Positions 58,454 through 64,000 of a stretch of DNA of 64,000 nucleotides are shown here, one piece after another. The notes beneath the pieces are model-generated. The model had not been told where the DNA came from and did no database searches. It worked only from the letters and a program-made list of their open reading frames with translations. This DNA is from Plantactinospora endophytica (lineage in GTDB: Bacteria; Actinomycetota; Actinomycetes; Mycobacteriales; Micromonosporaceae). The stretch covers positions 186,001 through 250,000 of the forward strand of contig NZ_BONW01000016.1 of NCBI RefSeq assembly GCF_016862915.1, read 5' to 3'. Each line of letters begins with the position of its first letter. The stretch's first letter is position 1. The position numbers were made by a program, and so were the translations under genes.

Positions 58454-58804
58454 TCAGCGACCGGCCTTCGCGTGGTACTCGTCGACGATCTCCTGCGGAA
58501 TACGGCCACGATCCGAAATCTCCCGGCCCTCTTTCTTGGCCCAGGCGCGGATGGCCTTGTTCTGTTCCCGGTCGGCGGTCGCACTGCCCCGGTTACGTGC
58601 GGCGCGACCGCCGACGACCACGGCGCCGCGACCGACCTTGGTCCCCGACGCGGTGTACGGGGCGAATAGGTCCCGCAGCTTTCCGGCGTTTTTCGTGGAG
58701 AGGTCGATTTCGTACTGCACTCCGTCGAGGGAGAACTTTACGGTCTCGTCGGCGTCGCCGCCGTCCAGGTCGTCTACCAGCTTGTGAATAACCTGCTTGG
58801 CCAC
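58454..58804 (-). CDS. lsr2: Lsr2 nucleoid-associated protein / xenogeneic silencer
   Basis: 116 aa from GTG 58804, with AAGGAGC eight bases upstream. Full-length Lsr2: N-terminal dimerisation domain (VAKQVIHKLVDDLDGGDADE, VKFSLDGVQYEIDLS) and C-terminal DNA-binding domain (NKAIRAWAKKEGREISDRGR) with the RGR minor-groove motif that selects AT-rich DNA. It bridges and silences horizontally acquired and antibiotic-cluster genes. Actinomycetes often have more than one copy, so this may be one of several paralogues. Own promoter; next to the NACHT gene on the same strand. Confidence 0.95.
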   Translation of the reverse strand: MAKQVIHKLVDDLDGGDADETVKFSLDGVQYEIDLSTKNAGKLRDLFAPYTASGTKVGRGAVVVGGRAARNRGSATADREQNKAIRAWAKKEGREISDRGRIPQEIVDEYHAKAGR

Positions 58805-59101
58805 AGTGGATGCTCCTTCGAGTGGGTGTCGCCTCGACAGGAGCACATTAGCGTGTATGCCCGCCGTCGCGCCAAACGGATGCCCCCGGTAGGTAACAGG
58901 CCGACTGAGAAACTCGGCACCGACCGGCGGGCGGGAAGTCAGTTCCGGACTCGGCACGGGTTACGGTTCCGGCAGATGTGACACCCAGTCCCGTGTCGAT
59001 TGCGTCGAGTTCCCGGCCGCGCTCGGGTGCCCGGTGCGGGTGCCCGATCCAGGCGTGGTCGACACGCTCGTCCCGTCGCCGGTGTCTCGTATTCTTGCCG
59101 C

Positions 59102-59893
59102 GTGACGACTGTGCTTTGTGTGCCCCAGTGGCAAGGGTCGGCCTCGGATGCGGCACCGCGTCTCATGACCGGTGCCCGCCGCGCCGCAGGGCTCGTTCCG
59201 GCCGAGACGGTGGTGACCGTGCCGGTAGCCGAGACGGGTGGGGAGAAGGTCGACGGAATTCGCGCGCTCGACGTACTCGTGCAGAACCGGCGGCTGACCC
59301 AGCAGGCCCTGGCCGGTGTCGACGACTTCGTGCTAACTGTGGGCGGCGACTGCGCGGTCGACATCGCGCCGATCGCCGCCGCGCGGGCCCGCTACGGTAA
59401 CGCGCTGACGGTGCTGTGGATCGACGCGCACCCGGACGTGTACAGCCCGCAGACCCTTCCGTCGGGCGCCTTCCACGGCATGGTGGTACGCGCGTTGCTC
59501 GGCGACGGGCCGGCCGGACTCGTCCCGGAACAGCCGCTCTCGCCGGAGCAGGTGATCATCGCCGGGGAACGGGCGGGCGCCGCGTCCGAGCACGAGTACC
59601 TCGCGAAGACCGGGCTGCGCAGGTACGGCGTCGACGACCTGGAGCGGGTGCTGGACGGTCTGCGCGGCCCGGTGTACGTGCACGTCGACCTCGACGTGCT
59701 GGAGCCGACGGCCTTCGGCGCGACCTGCTACCCCGAGCCGGACGGCGTACCGCCGCAGCGGCTGGTCGACCTGGTCTCCCAGGTGGACGACATCGTCGGT
59801 GCGGCGATCACCGAACACGCGCCGTCGGGTGACGAGGTCGACGCCGGCGAGGCCGAGGTGATCCGCCGGCTGGGCGCCGCCCTGCTGCGCTGA
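59102..59893 (+). CDS. Arginase/agmatinase-family protein
   Basis: 263 aa from GTG 59102; an upstream extension is unlikely. The ureohydrolase metal motifs are mostly present: VLWIDAHPDVYSP (DAHxD) and YVHVDLDVLEPTAFG (DxD). The first motif reads LTVGGDCAVD, with Cys where most arginases have His (GGDH). That His binds one of the two Mn ions, so activity or substrate may differ; such GGDC variants are known among arginase-family members of less defined function. The loop NALTV and SGAFHGMVVRAL fit the fold. Stand-alone gene convergent with the chitinase. Confidence 0.83.
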   Translation: MTTVLCVPQWQGSASDAAPRLMTGARRAAGLVPAETVVTVPVAETGGEKVDGIRALDVLVQNRRLTQQALAGVDDFVLTVGGDCAVDIAPIAAARARYGNALTVLWIDAHPDVYSPQTLPSGAFHGMVVRALLGDGPAGLVPEQPLSPEQVIIAGERAGAASEHEYLAKTGLRRYGVDDLERVLDGLRGPVYVHVDLDVLEPTAFGATCYPEPDGVPPQRLVDLVSQVDDIVGAAITEHAPSGDEVDAGEAEVIRRLGAALLR

Positions 59894-59920
59894 CTGTGAG
59901 GCTGGCCGGGAGTCCCGTTC

Positions 59921-59962
59921 GCCCCTCCCGGCGACGACCACGGGCGTGCCGTCGGGAGGGGC
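59921..59962. terminator. Hairpin between arginase-family and chitinase genes
   Basis: GCCCCTCCCG (59921-59930) pairs with CGGGAGGGGC (59953-59962). An alternative hairpin uses GCCGGGAG (about 59905-59912) with CTCCCGGC, so two mutually exclusive folds are possible. Confidence 0.65.
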
Positions 59963-59970
59963 TGCGAAAA

Positions 59971-60010
59971 GGCAGGTCAGGAGAGGGAGGGGCAGTTCAG
60001 GAGAGGGAGT
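59971..60010. repeat. 20-bp tandem repeat carrying the chitinase stop codon
   Basis: GGCAGGTCAGGAGAGGGAGG (59971-59990) is followed by GGCAGTTCAGGAGAGGGAGT (59991-60010), two mismatches. The chitinase stop (TCA on the plus strand, 59997-59999) is in the second copy, and the same TCA occurs at 59977-59979 in the first. Confidence 0.75.
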
Positions 60011-61589
60011 TGAGGAACGGCTCGTGTGCGTTCCGGAACTCCCAGCCGTAGTAGCGGTCCCAGTTGATCGACCAGGTCATCAGGCCGCGGAAGTTCGGGT
60101 TGGTGCCGCTGCGCGGGGTGTAGCCGCCGCAGGAGGTGCCCCGGACCAGGCAGGTCACCGCCTGCTGCACGCCGGCCGGTGCCACGTACCCGTTGCCGGC
60201 GCTGGTGGCGGCCGGCGTGCCGAAAGCGATCTGGTCCTCGCGCAGCGGCGGGAAGACGTTGGCGGCGTTGCCGGCGACGGGGAAGCCGGCCAGCAGCATG
60301 TCGGTCATGGCGATGTGGAAGTCCGCGCCGCCCATGGTGTGGTACTGGTTGTCCAGGCCCATGATCGGTCCGGAATTGTAGTCCTGGACGTGCAGCACCG
60401 TGATGTCGTTACGCAGCGCGTGGATCACCGGCAGGTACGACCCGGCGCGCGGGTCCTGCCCGCCCCAGGGACCGGAGCCGTAGTACTGGTAGCCGAGCTG
60501 GACGAAGAAGGTCTCCGGCGCCATGGTGAGGACGAAGCCGGCTCCGTAGCGCTGCTTCAGGGACCGGATCGCCGAGATCAGGTTCACGATCACCGGGGTG
60601 GTCGGGTTCCGGAAGTCGGTGTCACCGGTGTTCAGCGACAGGGAGTGCCCCTCGAAGTCGATGTCCAGCCCGTCCAGTCCGTACCGGTCGATGATGGCAC
60701 TGACCGAGCTGACGAACCGGTCCCGGGCCGCCGTGGTGGTCAACTGCACCTGGCCGTTCTGCCCACCGATCGAGATGAGCACCTTCTTGCCCTGCTGCTG
60801 CTTGGCCCGGATCGCCGCGACGAACGCCGCCTCGGTCTCCACCCCGGGGCATTCGGTGGTCGGGCAGAGCTGGAAGCGGATGTCTCCGGAGGTGACCGAG
60901 GTCGGCTCCCCGAAGGCGAGGTTGATGATGTCCCAGTCGCTTGGTACGTCGGCCATCCGCAGGTAGCCGGAGCCGTTGGCGAAGCTGGCGTGCAGGTACC
61001 CGATCAGTGCCCGCTTCGGCAGCCCGCCGGTCGGCGGAGTCGTCGGCGGCGGGGTGGTCGGCGGTGGGGTGGTCGGCGGTGGGGTGGTCGGCGGTGGGGT
61101 GGTCGGCGGTGGGGTGCTCGGCGGTGGGGTGGTGGTCGGCGGGGTGGTCGGCGGTCTGGTGGTCGGCGGCGCGGTGGTGGGCGGCGTGCCGGTGCCGCCG
61201 CAGGCGGCGCCGTTGAGGGTGCAGTTGGCGGGCAGGCCGGCGCCGGTGACGAGGAAGCCGAACGACGCGGACGCGCCCGGCGCGAGGGTGCCGTTCCAGG
61301 ACCGGTTGGTGAAGGTGTACCGCTGGCCGGAGGAGGTCAGCAACGCGTCCCAGTAGCTGCCGACGGTGCTGCCCGCCGGCAGGTCGAAGGCTACGGACCA
61401 CGAGGTCAGCGTGCTGGTGCCGCCGTTGCTGACGGTGTACTTCCCCTCCCAGCCGGTTCCCCAGTCGGCGGTCCTGGTGAACGTGGCGGTGGGCCCGGCG
61501 GCGAACGCGGGCAGCGCGACGGCGATGGCGCCGCTGGTCGCCAGCATCGCGGCGACGGCGGTGAGCAGCAGTGTTCGGGAGCGTGTCAT
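59997..61589 (-). CDS. Secreted GH18 chitinase with N-terminal CBM2
   Basis: 530 aa from ATG 61589, preceded by CCGGAGGACC. Signal peptide about 1-31; CBM2 about 33-131 (FTRTADWGTGWEGKYTVSN, ending Cys-x6-Cys); linker about 134-188 of TTPPP repeats; GH18 domain about 192-530. The catalytic signature is DGLDIDFEG (306-314) with proton-donor Glu313, and VLISIGGQNG is the second conserved GH18 strand. The GH18 domain resembles ChiC/ChiD-type family 18 enzymes of Streptomyces. It hydrolyses chitin outside the cell, in synergy with the AA10 monooxygenase 10 kb away. Its promoter has good -35/-10 elements and a palindrome. Confidence 0.93.
   Translation of the reverse strand: MTRSRTLLLTAVAAMLATSGAIAVALPAFAAGPTATFTRTADWGTGWEGKYTVSNGGTSTLTSWSVAFDLPAGSTVGSYWDALLTSSGQRYTFTNRSWNGTLAPGASASFGFLVTGAGLPANCTLNGAACGGTGTPPTTAPPTTRPPTTPPTTTPPPSTPPPTTPPPTTPPPTTPPPTTPPPTTPPTGGLPKRALIGYLHASFANGSGYLRMADVPSDWDIINLAFGEPTSVTSGDIRFQLCPTTECPGVETEAAFVAAIRAKQQQGKKVLISIGGQNGQVQLTTTAARDRFVSSVSAIIDRYGLDGLDIDFEGHSLSLNTGDTDFRNPTTPVIVNLISAIRSLKQRYGAGFVLTMAPETFFVQLGYQYYGSGPWGGQDPRAGSYLPVIHALRNDITVLHVQDYNSGPIMGLDNQYHTMGGADFHIAMTDMLLAGFPVAGNAANVFPPLREDQIAFGTPAATSAGNGYVAPAGVQQAVTCLVRGTSCGGYTPRSGTNPNFRGLMTWSINWDRYYGWEFRNAHEPFLNSLS
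61028..61180 (-). repeat. 15-bp in-frame tandem repeats encoding the chitinase linker
   Basis: Repeated GGTGGGGTGGTCGGC units on the plus strand (minus-strand TTPPP codons) form the Pro/Thr linker between CBM2 and the GH18 domain. At least five near-identical copies plus flanking degenerate ones, all in frame. Confidence 0.85.
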
Positions 61590-61987
61590 GGGGGTCCTCC
61601 GGAGACGTCACTGGGCATCCACGGCCGTCGACAGGGGACCTAATTATTAGGACTATTAACAGTTCTTGTCCAGACCCCGGCCGACCGGCGTCGTCCCGTC
61701 CGGTGGACCGGTAAACGAGGAAACCGGGCGGAGGTCGCCGTCATGATTCCGCCAGATCGCGCAGCGGTGCTCTTGAATCCGTCGGCGTACGATCGGCGGC
61801 GGCACCGGCGCGGCTTCGACCGTTTGCCCGCCGGGTGCCACAGCGGGCGTTAGCATCGGCACGCAAAGTGGCAAACCGGACAGCCTCTTTCTGTGGAGGC
61901 GTCAGCCCACTAGCCTACGCAAATCGCCATCCATGTCGACGAGCATGATTGAGTCGGGTGCACCCCGACGGCTGACAGGGGGAATGC
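61590..61987 (-). promoter_or_regulatory. Chitinase promoter with overlapping palindrome, in a 398-bp intergenic region
   Basis: On the minus strand, TGGACA (61672-61667) and TAATAA (61649-61644) are separated by 17 bp, a close match to a housekeeping promoter about 60 bp from the chitinase start. CCTAATTATTAGG (61639-61651) is a perfect palindrome covering the -10 element, a likely repressor site. GGTCTGGACA overlapping the -35 loosely resembles the GGTCTAGACC core of chitin-regulon elements. The right part (61680-61987) should contain the hydrolase promoter; nothing else is recognised there. Confidence 0.6.
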
Positions 61988-63013
61988 GTGCTCGACCGCG
62001 CCGAAGCCTCGCACGAGGTGAAGACCGAGGACGGACGCGTCCTCGCGGCCTCGATCGCGGGCCCCGCGCGCGGCTGGCCGGTCTTCCTCCTGCACGGCAC
62101 GCCCGGCAGCCGCACCGGTCCGCGACCCCGGGCCACTGTGCTGTTCCGACGCGGTGTGCGGCTGATCTCCTACGACCGGCCGGGCTACGGCGGTTCGAGC
62201 CGGAAACCGGACCGTCGGGTCGCCGACGCCGTCGCCGACGTGGCCGCGATCGCCGACGACCTGGGGCTCGCGCGGTTCTCGGTGGTCGGCCGCTCGGGCG
62301 GCGGCCCGCACGCCCTCGCCTGCGCAGCGCTGCTGCCCGACCGGATCCACCGGGTGGCCACCCTCGTCGGGATGGCCCCCGACGTCCCCGAGATCGACTG
62401 GTTTTCCGGGATGACGCCGGAAAACGTCTCCGAGTTCGCCAAGGCGAGCGAGGCCGACGCGTCCGCGATCAACGAACGACTGCTGTTGAAGGCCCTGCGT
62501 ACGGCCACCAACCCGCGCAGCCTGCTCGACCACCTGCTGCCGCAGATGACCGCCGCCGACCGGCTCGTGCTCAACGACGCGACGATCCGGGTCCTGCTGG
62601 TCGACGCCTACGAGGAGGCCGTGCGCAGCGGACCGTACGGGTGGATCGACGACGTGCTGGCGCTGCGCCGCGACTGGGGCTTCCGGCTCGGTGCGATCAC
62701 GGTGCCGGTCCGGGTCTGGCACGGCGTCGACGACAACTTCGCACCGGTCGCCCACGCGCGCTGGCTCGCGGGGCAGATTCCCGGCGCCCTGCTCGACCTG
62801 CAACCCGACTCCGCCCACTTCAGCGCGATCGAGGTGCTGCCGGACATGCTGACCTGGCTGTCCAGCGACGTGCCGGCCCGGCCGGCGCCGGTCGACGCCG
62901 ACCGGCAACGGTCAGACGGGCAGTGGTCAGAAGGGCTGCGGTCAGACGGGCAATGGTCAGAAGGGCAGCGGGTCGATGACGCGCGGCAGGAGCCGATTCT
63001 GCTTGATTGCTAG
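61988..63013 (+). CDS. Alpha/beta hydrolase
   Basis: 341 aa from GTG 61988. Alpha/beta-hydrolase landmarks: oxyanion segment FLLHGTPGSRTG, nucleophile elbow VVGRSGGGPHAL (Ser in GxSxG), acidic residue in VWHGVDDNFAP and the His in DSAHFSAIE. No signal peptide, so cytoplasmic; substrate unknown. The C-terminal ~25 residues consist of repeats (RSDGQWSEG) encoded by the 15-bp tandem array at 62910-62969 and extend 57 bp into the 3' end of the convergent TPR gene. The conserved fold ends before that, so the tail is probably an accident of repeat expansion. Confidence 0.86.
   Translation: MLDRAEASHEVKTEDGRVLAASIAGPARGWPVFLLHGTPGSRTGPRPRATVLFRRGVRLISYDRPGYGGSSRKPDRRVADAVADVAAIADDLGLARFSVVGRSGGGPHALACAALLPDRIHRVATLVGMAPDVPEIDWFSGMTPENVSEFAKASEADASAINERLLLKALRTATNPRSLLDHLLPQMTAADRLVLNDATIRVLLVDAYEEAVRSGPYGWIDDVLALRRDWGFRLGAITVPVRVWHGVDDNFAPVAHARWLAGQIPGALLDLQPDSAHFSAIEVLPDMLTWLSSDVPARPAPVDADRQRSDGQWSEGLRSDGQWSEGQRVDDARQEPILLDC
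62910..62969. repeat. Four 15-bp tandem repeats at a convergent overlap
   Basis: GGTCAGACGGGCAGT, GGTCAGAAGGGCTGC, GGTCAGACGGGCAAT and GGTCAGAAGGGCAGC, in register from 62910. On the plus strand they encode part of the hydrolase tail. On the minus strand each contains a TGA in the TPR gene's frame, and the first met (62957-62959) is that gene's stop. Confidence 0.85.
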
Positions 63014-64000
63014 CACCGACGGATGGGCCACGCCCACCCGGTCGGCGAGCTGCTGGCCGACCTCCTGCACGACGCCCTGGTCGGCGCGCCCGGCCCGCAC
63101 CTTGGTCAGTGCGATGTTGGCCAGGCAGCAGAGCGCGTCCGGGTGGTTGGCGCCGAGCGTCCGGGCGAAGCGCTCGACCGTACGCGTCAGGATCTCCAGC
63201 GCCTGCTCGGTCGACCCGCACTCGGCGGTGCAGATCCCGAGGTTCGTCTCGGCGGCCAGCGTGTAGGGATGGTCCACCCCGACGGCCTCGGCGAAGTCAC
63301 GCGCGGCCTCCTCGGCCAGCTTGCGCGCCTGGTGCGGCTCGCCCCCGCCCAGCACCGCCATCGCCATGTTGTTCAGGCAGACCAGCGTGTGCGGATGCTT
63401 CGCGCCGAAGTTGCTCCGGTAGGCGTCGTACACCGCCCGCAGTTCCGAGGTGGCGAGGTCGTTGCCGAGTCCGAGCAGCGTGATGGAGCGACTCAACCGG
63501 CAGGCCAGGGTGTCGGGGGCGTACGGGAACTTGTCGCTGAGCCGGTCGTAGGCGTGGTCGAAGAGTTCGTTCGCCTCGTCCAGGTGGCCGGAGCTGCGCA
63601 GCGAGATGGCCAGGTTCACCTCGGCGTTCAGCGTGCCCCGGGATTCCGCGGACAGTTCCTCGGCGTAGAGGTTGGCGACCATCCGCAGCAGGTGCACGGA
63701 GCGCTCGTACTCGCCGCCCTCGCGCAGGTCGCGGCCGACGGCGCCGAGCGAGTGCAGGGTGTTCGGATGCCGTTCGCCGAGGACGCCCTGACGTCCCTTG
63801 TGTGCCTGGTCGTCGAGCTTGAGCGCCTGCCGGTAGTCCCCGATCAGCCGGTACGACGTGGCGAGGTTGTTCAGCGCGGCCAACGTCCGGGCGTGCCGCT
63901 CGCCGAAGAGGTCCTGCCAGGCCGCGTAGGTGACCTGGTCGCGCTTGAGCGCGTCGTGGTAGTGCCCCAGCCCGCGCAGGTCACCGGCGACGCTGCCGGC
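62957..64000 (-). CDS. Tetratricopeptide-repeat protein, C-terminal part
   Basis: The frame is open from the right edge (64000) to the stop at 62957-62959, giving 347 codons of a longer protein. At least seven TPR units of about 42-45 residues are visible in the TPR_10/TPR_12 style, with recurring H-P-x-T-L and A-x-x-N-L motifs (GERHPNTLHSLGAV, GAKHPHTLVCLNNMA, GVDHPYTLAAETNLG, GANHPDALCCLANIA). Such arrays form the sensor of NB-ARC/STAND regulators in actinomycetes, including the TPR protein of FxSxx-COOH peptide systems. The N-terminal domain needed to tell is outside the window. It acts as a protein-protein interaction scaffold. Confidence 0.82.
   Translation of the reverse strand, partial: AGSVAGDLRGLGHYHDALKRDQVTYAAWQDLFGERHARTLAALNNLATSYRLIGDYRQALKLDDQAHKGRQGVLGERHPNTLHSLGAVGRDLREGGEYERSVHLLRMVANLYAEELSAESRGTLNAEVNLAISLRSSGHLDEANELFDHAYDRLSDKFPYAPDTLACRLSRSITLLGLGNDLATSELRAVYDAYRSNFGAKHPHTLVCLNNMAMAVLGGGEPHQARKLAEEAARDFAEAVGVDHPYTLAAETNLGICTAECGSTEQALEILTRTVERFARTLGANHPDALCCLANIALTKVRAGRADQGVVQEVGQQLADRVGVAHPSVLAIKQNRLLPRVIDPLPF

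Noticed and set aside
1-64000. Insertion sequences, integrases, att sites, tRNA or rRNA genes
   Set aside because: No transposase or integrase motifs and no tRNA cloverleaf or rRNA sequence could be recognised on either strand.

Overview
The window is about 73% GC by eye, with actinomycete codon use, GTG starts and 4-bp ATGA/GTGA gene overlaps. It also carries Lsr2, an XRE/DUF5753 plus DUF397 pair, type I-E CRISPR repeats and the aerobic cobalamin route. This points to a filamentous actinobacterium, most likely family Micromonosporaceae (inference; no rRNA or tRNA is in the window). I see no insertion sequence, prophage or tRNA.

Layout. (1) 1-6376: part of a trans-4-hydroxy-L-proline catabolic cluster (DapA-family deaminase, 4-hydroxyproline 2-epimerase, ketoglutarate-semialdehyde dehydrogenase), interrupted by a secreted HExxH metalloprotease, a lipoprotein and a TlpA-like thioredoxin lipoprotein. 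(2) 6585-14990: a secreted subtilase with an unusual dyad-rich upstream region, then a LacI regulator divergent from a carbohydrate ABC importer operon with an oxidoreductase and a sugar isomerase/epimerase. (3) 15283-16674: a membrane acyltransferase. (4) 16894-35058: an 18-kb exopolysaccharide locus. Its leftward arm encodes a 49-residue LALTG-type mini-protein, an exosortase-family protease, a processive GT2, an exported surface protein, a UDP-GlcNAc 2-epimerase and a DUF916-like membrane protein. Its rightward arm encodes a sugar-phosphate transferase, flippase, methyltransferases, five glycosyltransferase genes (one a GT2/GT-B fusion), a Wzy-like polymerase and a Wzz-like chain-length protein. 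(5) 35279-37080: TerC, a MerR regulator and an amidohydrolase remnant.

(6) 37291-41114: two type I-E CRISPR arrays (19 and 10 repeats) with a shared 66-bp leader and no cas genes in the window, bracketing a small XRE/DUF397 block. (7) 41308-48764: divergent late cobalamin operons (cobF-cobM-cobL leftward; chelatase-cobO-cobB rightward), the rightward one behind a cobalamin riboswitch. (8) 48907-61589: an AA10 lytic polysaccharide monooxygenase, a membrane flavin reductase, an M14 carboxypeptidase, an MFS exporter, a membrane NACHT NTPase, Lsr2, an arginase-family enzyme and a GH18 chitinase. (9) 61988-64000: an alpha/beta hydrolase convergent with a TPR protein that runs off the right edge.

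The most unusual signals are four. First, the exosortase plus sorting-signal-only mini-protein embedded in the exopolysaccharide locus. Second, short tandem repeats at five of the six convergent gene junctions, in four of which the leftward gene's stop codon lies inside the repeat array. Third, a GT2 whose C-terminal extension repeats the N-terminal domain of the glycosyltransferase encoded just downstream. Fourth, paired orphan CRISPR arrays with a clear switch in repeat type.
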